Assembly (NCBI GenBank): GCA_016234205.1
Contig: JACRGN010000199.1
Coordinates: forward strand, 1-13,187
DNA: 13,187 nucleotides
Direction of reading: 5' to 3'
DNA from: Nitrospinota bacterium
GTDB lineage: Bacteria > Nitrospinota > Nitrospinia > UBA9942
Position 1 is the first letter of the stretch. Every line of letters starts with the position of its first letter. The notes under the pieces were generated by a model. It ran no database searches, was not told where the DNA came from, and saw only the letters and a list, made by a program, of their open reading frames with translations. Made by a program: the position numbers and the translations under genes. This document shows positions 1 to 4,416 of this stretch, in pieces.

Positions 1-62
1 ATAGACAAAGGCATTGAGCGTAGAAAGGGGTATGGGTGTATTATCAATATATACCTTATTCA

Positions 63-119
63 TTGCCTATTATATCGGCATCTTAAAATCTTGCATTAGC
101 CTATGAAAAATGGTAATTT
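63..119 (+). promoter_or_regulatory. possible promoter(s) upstream of the transketolase operon
   Basis: Two weak sigma-70-like arrangements can be read by eye. One has TTGCCT at 63-68 and TAAAAT at 84-89 with a short 15-base spacer. The other has TTGCAT at 91-96 and TAATTT at 114-119 with a 17-base spacer. Either would give a leader ahead of the AAGGAG at 129-134. Bases 1-148 otherwise hold only a 24-codon hydrophobic reading frame (32-106) that I cannot assign. In such AT-rich sequence chance matches are likely, so this is a candidate only. Confidence 0.25.
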
Positions 120-148
120 TGAAATTCTAAGGAGATACTAAAGAGATA

Positions 149-976
149 GTGATGGAAGCTGATATTGAAAGACTTAAAAAAATTGCAAGACAGATAAGGA
201 TTGATATACTCACCATGCTGGTTGAGTCCGGCTCAGGACATACGGGAGGCTCTCTCTCCGCCGCAGATATACTAACAGTCTTATATTTTTATAAGATGCG
301 TTATGACCCAAAAAATCCTAAATGGGAGGATAGGGATAAATTTGTCCTATCCAAAGGGCATGGTGCCCCAGCACTTTATGCAGTCCTCGGGAGGGCAGGT
401 TATTTCGGTTTAGAGCATTTCCACACATTGAGAAAGTTAGGGAGTGTTTTAAGGGGGCATCCGAATAGTGCTGTAACACCCGGAGTTGAGGTATGCACAG
501 GCTCTCTCGGTCAGGGATTATCACAGGCTAACGGGCTTGCACTATCAGCGAGGCTTGATAATAAACCTGCAAGGGTTTATGTGGTACTTGGAGACGGAGA
601 GACTGATGAAGGGCAGGTCTGGGAGGCGGCAATGACTACAGCCCATTATAAGATAGATAATCTCTGCGCGATATTAGACAATAACGGTTTGCAGATAGAC
701 GGCACAAATAAAGAGGTCATGAATATTGAGCCGGTTGTTGAGAAGTGGAAGTCCTTCGGCTGGCATGTAATAGAAATCAATGGGCATAATATTAAAGCAA
801 TTGTTGACGCCCTTAATGAGGCGGAGAAAATCAAAGGGAAACCTACAATGATTATTGCCCATACTGTAAAAGGTAAAGGTGTCTCCTTTATGGAGAATAA
901 GGTTGAGTATCACGGTGTGGCTCCGACAAGGGATGAGTATGAGAGGGCGATGAAGGAACTGGGGGTAACCCATTAG
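149..976 (+). CDS. transketolase, N-terminal (TPP-binding) subunit
   Basis: First half of a split transketolase, which moves two-carbon ketol units between sugar phosphates in the cytosolic non-oxidative pentose phosphate pathway. The 275-residue product matches only the thiamine-diphosphate-binding domain of the usual ~650-residue enzyme. Visible signatures are SGH near residues 29-31, KGHGAPALYA from residue 69, and the TPP motif opening with GDGETDEG at 148-155 and ending in DNNG at 177-180. The frame opens with GTG at 149 followed directly by ATG at 152. AAGGAG at 129-134 is rather far from both and AAGAGA at 141-146 is closer, so the exact start is open by one codon. The stop codon TAG (974-976) is formed by the first three bases of a palindromic repeat. 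The pyrimidine-binding half is encoded next, at 1107. Split transketolases are well established in archaea and many bacteria. Confidence 0.95.
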   Translation: MMEADIERLKKIARQIRIDILTMLVESGSGHTGGSLSAADILTVLYFYKMRYDPKNPKWEDRDKFVLSKGHGAPALYAVLGRAGYFGLEHFHTLRKLGSVLRGHPNSAVTPGVEVCTGSLGQGLSQANGLALSARLDNKPARVYVVLGDGETDEGQVWEAAMTTAHYKIDNLCAILDNNGLQIDGTNKEVMNIEPVVEKWKSFGWHVIEINGHNIKAIVDALNEAEKIKGKPTMIIAHTVKGKGVSFMENKVEYHGVAPTRDEYERAMKELGVTH

Positions 977-1084
977 CCACTGACTGGCACAGACAAATAA
1001 AGTGTAAGTGTAAGTGTAAGGAATCTATTGCTTCTCACTTTCACTTTCACTTACACTTTATTTGTCTGTGAAAGTTCGTGGCTA
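974..1084. repeat. long imperfect palindrome between the transketolase subunit genes
   Basis: The arms at 988-1016 and 1042-1070 are reverse complements at 28 of 29 positions. An outer TAGCCAC (974-980) pairs with GTGGCTA (1078-1084). The arms contain a six-base tandem repeat (GTGTAA units, 1003-1020; complementary units on the right). There is no T-run after the stem, so it does not look like a standard terminator. It could fold in the transcript and adjust expression of the second subunit relative to the first. A related half-copy (GCCACTGACT) lies at 12715-12724, which supports a dispersed element. Confidence 0.85.
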
Positions 1085-1106
1085 AAGATTTTGGAGGAAT
1101 GATTAA

Positions 1107-2063
1107 TTGACTAAGATGCTTGGGACAAGGGATGTGTATGGGGATGTCCTGATAGAATTGGGGACGGAAAATAAGGATATAGTTGTCCTTGATGCTGATC
1201 TGGCAAGCTCTACAAGGACTGCAAAATTTAAAAAGAAATTTCCTGACAGGTTTTTTAATATGGGTGTATCCGAGCAGGATATGATGGGGACTGCTGCAGG
1301 GTTTGCCTCTGCAGGCAAGATTCCATTTGCAAGCACATTTGCTATATTTGCCACAGGAAGGGCGTGGGAACAGGTCAGACAGTCTATCTGTCTCCCAAAA
1401 ATGAATGTAAAGATTGTTGCAACCCACGGAGGCATAACTGTCGGCGAGGATGGGGCATCGCATCACTCAACTGAGGATATTGCACTGATGAGGGTGCTTC
1501 CAAATATGACAGTTATTATCCCGGCGGATGGCTATGAGGCAGGGGCTGCTATAAAGGCTGCGGCAAAATACAGGGGACCTGTATTCATAAGATTATCAAG
1601 GGAGAAATTTCCTGTTATATATCCTGAAAATTGCGAGTTTGAAATAGGCAAGGCAAAGGTTCATAGTATAGGGGAAGATGCTACAATTATCTCTTGCGGT
1701 TTAATGGTTCATATGTCTCTTGAAGCAGCCGAAGAACTAAAGCGGGATGGCTTGAGTGTAGGCGTTATAAATATGTCCACCATAAAACCCCTTGATACTG
1801 ATGCAGTATTAAATGCGGCAAGAAACAGCGGTGCAATAGTTACTGCTGAAGAACATTCTATAATTGGCGGGCTTGGCGGTGCGGTTGCTGAGGTAATATC
1901 AGAGAACGAGCCGGTTCCCTTAAAACGGGTTGGAATAAATGATAAATTTGGAATGTCAGGAAGCACAGCTGATTTATTGAAGCATTACGGATTGACAAAA
2001 GAAACTGTTAAAGAGGCAGTTCATCATGTTGTAAAAATGAAGGGGATAAGAGTCAGAGATTAA
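1107..2063 (+). CDS. transketolase, C-terminal (pyrimidine-binding) subunit
   Basis: Second half of the split transketolase. It supplies the pyrimidine-binding and C-terminal domains that pair with the upstream subunit to build the active site. In its 318 residues the segment NMGVSEQDM (51-59) carries the catalytic glutamate E56, which activates the cofactor. THGGITVGEDGASHHSTED (107-125) is the typical substrate and cofactor loop. A transketolase C-terminal domain runs from about 190 to 312. I chose TTG at 1107 because GGAGGA at 1093-1098 is eight bases upstream; the first in-frame ATG (1116) is too far away. A four-codon frame (ATG ATT AAT TGA, 1099-1110) overlaps the start, so coupling by reinitiation is possible. 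The palindrome at 974-1084 separates it from its partner, and ftsE follows 42 bases downstream. Confidence 0.95.
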   Translation: MTKMLGTRDVYGDVLIELGTENKDIVVLDADLASSTRTAKFKKKFPDRFFNMGVSEQDMMGTAAGFASAGKIPFASTFAIFATGRAWEQVRQSICLPKMNVKIVATHGGITVGEDGASHHSTEDIALMRVLPNMTVIIPADGYEAGAAIKAAAKYRGPVFIRLSREKFPVIYPENCEFEIGKAKVHSIGEDATIISCGLMVHMSLEAAEELKRDGLSVGVINMSTIKPLDTDAVLNAARNSGAIVTAEEHSIIGGLGGAVAEVISENEPVPLKRVGINDKFGMSGSTADLLKHYGLTKETVKEAVHHVVKMKGIRVRD

Positions 2064-2074
2064 TCTTTTACTAA

Positions 2075-2102
2075 TCCCTAACCCCTGTCCCCTGTCCCCT
2101 GA
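2075..2102. repeat. seven-base tandem repeat (CCCCTGT type) in the ftsE leader
   Basis: Four contiguous units with period seven: TCCCTAA (2075-2081), CCCCTGT (2082-2088), CCCCTGT (2089-2095) and CCCCTGA (2096-2102). The array ends three bases before the ftsE start codon and fills the place where a ribosome binding site would be. The format resembles the heptanucleotide STRR sequences known from cyanobacteria. Related period-seven arrays occur at four other places in this window. Confidence 0.85.
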
Positions 2103-2105
2103 TTT

Positions 2106-2759
2106 ATGATTCAGTTATATCATGTCTCTAAAAGCTATAGCAATTATCAGGCACTCATAGACATAAGCCTCAAGGTAGAAAAGGGGGAGTTTTTATATAT
2201 AACAGGGCCAAGCGGTGCAGGTAAGACTACCCTTCTTAATATTGTATTCTGCGGTGTAAAGGCTGACCAGGGGCAGATAATTGTAAATGGAAAGAATATC
2301 CTTAAACTAAAGGATTCCGATATACCATATTACAGAAGAGAAATCGGTGTAGTATTTCAGGATTTTAAACTCCTTCCTAAAAAGACAGTAGCTGAAAATA
2401 TTGCCTTTGCACAGCGAGTGATAGGGGTAGGCAATAAGGAAATTAAGAAGAGGGTCTGGATGTCACTCAAGATGGTAGGATTAAGCCACAAGAAAGATAC
2501 CTTTCCTTTAAGGCTTTCAGGTGGTGAGCAGCAGAGGGTTGCAATAGCAAGGGCACTTATAAATGAGCCTCAGATAATCCTCGCTGACGAGCCTACAGGT
2601 AATCTTGATTACGATATCTCAATGGAGATAATGAAGCTGTTTGAAGATTCCAATACAAAGGGCGCTACAATAATTGTTGCTACACATAACAGAGAGATTT
2701 TAAAAAATTTTCCCCACAGGATAGTTAAGTTGAATCAAGGGAGAGTAGTTGCAGACTAA
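2106..2759 (+). CDS. ftsE: FtsE-type ABC transporter ATP-binding protein
   Basis: A 217-residue cytoplasmic ABC ATPase. FtsE normally pairs with the membrane protein FtsX at the division site, where ATP hydrolysis activates cell-wall hydrolases. The full set of motifs is present: Walker A GPSGAGKTT (34-42), Q-loop glutamine 85 in GVVFQDFKLLP, signature LSGGEQQR (137-144), Walker B IILADEP (157-163) and H-loop histidine 194. The phrase FQDFKLLP and the length fit FtsE better than the related LolD/MacB ATPases. The ATG at 2106 gives the normal FtsE N-terminus (IQLYHVSKSY), but no Shine-Dalgarno precedes it; a seven-base repeat array lies there instead. No ftsX follows: the next genes are a toxin-antitoxin pair. 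It may therefore be orphaned, or its partner may lie elsewhere. The assignment to FtsE rather than another small ABC ATPase is likely but not certain. Confidence 0.87.
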   Translation: MIQLYHVSKSYSNYQALIDISLKVEKGEFLYITGPSGAGKTTLLNIVFCGVKADQGQIIVNGKNILKLKDSDIPYYRREIGVVFQDFKLLPKKTVAENIAFAQRVIGVGNKEIKKRVWMSLKMVGLSHKKDTFPLRLSGGEQQRVAIARALINEPQIILADEPTGNLDYDISMEIMKLFEDSNTKGATIIVATHNREILKNFPHRIVKLNQGRVVAD

Positions 2760-2803
2760 AATATAAACAGAGCACACAAAAAAATAAAAAAAGGTTTATT
2801 TAT

Positions 2804-3103
2804 ATGCAAATGAGAAATAAGGATATAGTTATTAAAATATTAAGAGGACTAAAAAAAGAGATTAAAAAACGATTTAGAGTAAAGGAAATTGAGCTATTCG
2901 GTTCCATTGTAAGAGAACAACAAAAAGAAACAAGTGATATTGATTTCCTTGTTGATTTTGAGGAAGATGCAGACCTTTTTGATCTTGTGGGTCTCGGCTT
3001 ATTTCTTGAGAAAAAACTTAATCAAAAGGTTGATGTGGTGTCCAAAAGAGCGTTAAGGGAAGAACTAAGAGAATCTGTGCTGAGAGAGGCTGTCTCTGTA
3101 TGA
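2804..3103 (+). CDS. mntA: MntA-type nucleotidyltransferase antitoxin (type VII TA)
   Basis: A 99-residue minimal nucleotidyltransferase. Residues 33-37 (GSIVR) and 44-47 (SDID) form the GSxxR...SDxD signature with the catalytic aspartates D45 and D47, and D77 in KVDVV is the probable third acidic residue. In characterised MntA/HepT pairs this protein transfers AMP from ATP to a tyrosine of the HEPN toxin and so silences it. The start at 2804 has a weak AAGG at 2791-2794 nine bases upstream; ATG at 2810 is an alternative. The last four bases overlap the start of the partner (ATGA at 3100-3103), indicating translational coupling in the antitoxin-first order. The gene is intact and appears complete. 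Its site, directly after ftsE where ftsX is expected, suggests it came in as part of an accessory insertion. Confidence 0.9.
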   Translation: MQMRNKDIVIKILRGLKKEIKKRFRVKEIELFGSIVREQQKETSDIDFLVDFEEDADLFDLVGLGLFLEKKLNQKVDVVSKRALREELRESVLREAVSV

Positions 3104-3438
3104 AAAGAGATTATACACTCTATTTGAAAGATATCTTAAATGCCATAGATAGCATTGAAAAATTTGTGGCAAATATGCGTTTTGAAGAACTACTAAAAGA
3201 TGATAAGACAACAAGTGCTGTGATACGAAAATTTGAGATAATTGGTGAGGCAGCAAAACAACTCCCTGAAGAGATTCGGGAGAAATATCCTGATGTTCCA
3301 TGGAAAGAGATGGCTGGGATGAGGGACAGGCTTATCCATTTTTACTTTGGAGTAGACTATAACCTTGTCTGGAAGACAATAAAAGAACGCTTACCAAATG
3401 TAAAGCCCCTGCTTCGTAATGTTTTAGAAGGTAAATAA
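3100..3438 (+). CDS. hepT: HepT-type HEPN ribonuclease toxin (DUF86 family)
   Basis: A 112-residue, mainly helical HEPN protein of the HepT/DUF86 family, the toxin half of a type VII toxin-antitoxin pair. The key motif RX4HXY is complete: R75, H80 and Y82 in MRDRLIHFYFG. In studied homologues R and H form the RNase active site and the tyrosine is the residue AMPylated by MntA. The N-terminal IIGEAAKQLP segment (47-56) is also characteristic of the family. It overlaps mntA by four bases, so both are made from one message. With motif and length intact there is no sign of decay. Substrate specificity cannot be read from sequence; homologues cut tRNA or mRNA. Confidence 0.92.
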   Translation: MKRDYTLYLKDILNAIDSIEKFVANMRFEELLKDDKTTSAVIRKFEIIGEAAKQLPEEIREKYPDVPWKEMAGMRDRLIHFYFGVDYNLVWKTIKERLPNVKPLLRNVLEGK

Positions 3439-3439
3439 A

Positions 3440-3583
3440 ATGCTTGAACTCTCAATAAAAAGCAGTTTTTCAACCAATGATTTTATAACTTTTTTTGTGG
3501 AGCTTATGGAGTTAAAGGAAGAATTTCTTTTGAAAGAGAATCTCCAGAGGTTAAATATCATAGTAGCCTCTCAGTGTCTATGA
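3440..3583 (+). CDS. small ORF directly after hepT, unknown
   Basis: An ATG one base after the hepT stop opens a 47-codon frame. AGAAGG at 3426-3431 stands eight bases upstream, a reasonable ribosome binding site that lies inside the hepT end, so the frame could be translated with the TA operon. The product starts MLELSIKSSF, has a mixed hydrophobic centre (ITFFVELMEL) and a charged segment (KEEFLLKENLQR). I recognise no family. It may equally be the degraded start of a longer gene cut off at the island's internal junction. Confidence 0.22.
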   Translation: MLELSIKSSFSTNDFITFFVELMELKEEFLLKENLQRLNIIVASQCL

Positions 3584-3709
3584 AAGAGTAACCTAATTAC
3601 TGAGCATGAACAACAGGTGTCCCCTTTTCTTCCCTCCCGAAAACCTTTATAACAATCTCTACTGGTTTCATAATTATAAATAGCTAACTGAAAGAAAGAG
3701 AAAGATGAG

Positions 3710-3730
3710 GGCGTGCTTGATAAACACGCC
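3710..3730 (-). terminator. possible hairpin terminator for the minus-strand fragment
   Basis: GGCGTG (3710-3715) and CACGCC (3725-3730) form a six-base-pair GC-rich stem with a nine-base loop. Read on the minus strand it lies about 20 bases past the stop of the TPR-like fragment and is followed by a pyrimidine-rich, partly T-rich run. It could be that gene's original terminator. The stem is short and the T-tract interrupted. Confidence 0.3.
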
Positions 3731-3750
3731 TTTAAGGTCAAAGACTGCGA

Positions 3751-3897
3751 TTATTTCCCCTGTTCTAATGCCCCCTGCTCCTCCAGTTTCTTTCTCTCTG
3801 CTGCCAGCCGTTTAACATTATTAATTTCATTCAAGCATTTCTCACAAGGTTTTATTTTATTAGCCTCATTGAATGTATCTTCTGCCTCTTTAAACAT
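3751..3897 (-). pseudogene. C-terminal fragment of a TPR-like protein (probable remnant)
   Basis: A 48-codon minus-strand frame beginning MFKEAEDTFNEANKIKP. The alternating pattern of small and aromatic residues, with A, F, A and P at typical positions, resembles the second helix region of a tetratricopeptide repeat. A PCEKC pair of cysteines and a charged helical tail (KRLAAERKKLEEQ) follow. Such a tail is normal for the end of a longer TPR protein, but a stop codon lies at 3907-3909, just upstream of the start, and no other frame continues it, so the body of the gene is missing. No convincing ribosome binding site precedes the ATG. I regard it as the 3' remnant of a gene cut by the rearrangement that placed the DUF2283 gene here; a genuine short protein cannot be excluded. 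Confidence 0.35.
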
Positions 3898-3938
3898 ATA
3901 GCTGTACTACATATTTCTTTAAATAAGGAGGATTGAAG

Positions 3939-4154
3939 ATGAGAATAACCTATGATTCAGAAGTGGATGCTCTGTATATCCGTTTTATTGAAACAACGGT
4001 AACAACTAATCATGTTGCGGAAGGCATTGCAGTAGATTATGATGCGGAGGGCAGAATTGCAGGCATTGAAATTCTTGATGCGTTAAAGCGTTTTGGCAGC
4101 AAGGATGTGTTTAAAAAAGTAACACTTGAGGATTTGGCGCTGCATACAGCATGA
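3939..4154 (+). CDS. DUF2283 family protein
   Basis: A 71-residue protein with the hallmark opening MRITYDSEVDALYIRF and the following phrase VAEGIAVDYDAEGRIAGIEIL, both characteristic of DUF2283. This is a small beta-rich family of unknown function, often found as single genes near toxin-antitoxin and mobile loci. The frame is open from TTG at 3933, but AGGAGG at 3926-3931 is only one base from that TTG and seven bases from ATG 3939, so ATG is the true start. The C-terminus (LEDLALHTA) is near the expected length. Its stop codon overlaps the beginning of a restriction-modification remnant in another frame, so its 3' boundary coincides with a junction between unrelated sequences. Biochemical function is unknown. 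Confidence 0.85.
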   Translation: MRITYDSEVDALYIRFIETTVTTNHVAEGIAVDYDAEGRIAGIEILDALKRFGSKDVFKKVTLEDLALHTA

Positions 4155-4356
4155 ACATCAGCCCTTCATCACCGGGGTTGACCAAATTCTCACCGCCAAG
4201 AAGCAACAACCCCCTTCATCCCCCTTTGATAAGGGGGAATTTAACAATGCCGACACCTCCGCCCTTGAAAAACAGATTGATAAAATGGTTTACAAACTCT
4301 ATAACCTCACGCCAGATGAGATTGAGATTGTGGGGGGAAGAAAACGAGGTATATAG
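4153..4356 (+). pseudogene. 3' remnant of a type IIG restriction-modification / N6-adenine methylase gene
   Basis: From about 4153 one frame encodes a peptide containing PFITGVDQILTAKK, then ADTSALEKQIDKMVYKLYNL and TPDEIEIVGG, ending at TAG 4354-4356. This order (a VDQIL-AKK helix, ADTSALE, a D-x-x-VY-x-LY-x-LT segment and a final EIxIV) is the characteristic last ~60 residues of TaqI/Eco57I-like type IIG enzymes and related N6-adenine methylases. The catalytic methylase and nuclease parts are absent and no start codon fits, so it cannot be functional. Between AKKQ and ADTS the expected short spacer is expanded by about 13 residues (PPSSPFDKGEF) encoded by a palindromic repeat. The remnant abuts the DUF2283 gene, marking an old deletion junction. 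The family call rests on remembered consensus, not a search. Confidence 0.62.
4210..4242. repeat. GC-rich palindromic element inside the restriction-enzyme remnant
   Basis: CCCCCTT (4220-4226) and AAGGGGG (4231-4237) form a seven-base-pair stem with a four-base loop, extended by one T-A pair. A second CCCCC run begins at 4210. The element is translated in the remnant's frame as a proline-rich peptide that interrupts an otherwise conserved spacer, so it was probably inserted without shifting the frame while the gene was alive. A similar C-rich/G-rich palindrome lies in comEC at 9511-9552. Confidence 0.75.
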
Positions 4357-4416
4357 ATAATTTGATTTATCCTCAATCTATAGACATCTAATACTTTTAA
4401 TGCTATTTTATCTTTT

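Larger units (their letters stand above)
3584..3938. other. gene-poor stretch between the TA pair and the DUF2283 gene
   Basis: No full-length gene is visible on either strand across about 350 bases. It contains a reverse-strand 24-codon frame (3671-3597, starting MKPVEIVIKV) of unknown meaning, a short hairpin (3710-3730), a reverse-strand 48-codon TPR-like fragment (3897-3751), and on the plus strand the ribosome binding site of the DUF2283 gene (AGGAGG, 3926-3931). The mixture of orphan fragments on both strands looks like debris from several insertions or deletions. Confidence 0.5.

Noticed and set aside
974..1084. Rho-independent terminator between the transketolase genes
   Set aside because: The stem is not followed by a T-run and the next gene is the partner subunit with its own ribosome binding site.
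1047..1466. 139-codon open frame on the minus strand opposite the second transketolase gene
   Set aside because: It lies antisense to a clearly coding, conserved gene and its translation is cysteine- and proline-rich with no recognisable pattern.
3713..3901. 62-codon plus-strand frame in the gene-poor stretch
   Set aside because: It is the complement of the TPR-like minus-strand fragment, has no ribosome binding site and its cysteine- and serine-rich product is unconvincing.
3933..3938. TTG 3933 as the DUF2283 start
   Set aside because: Only one base separates it from the AGGAGG site; ATG 3939 has proper spacing and gives the family's normal N-terminus.
4151..4360. 69-codon frame starting at an ATGA overlap with the DUF2283 stop
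   Set aside because: The overlap looks like coupling, but the overlapping frame one base on shows the type IIG restriction-enzyme tail, while this frame reads as proline-rich repeat translation.
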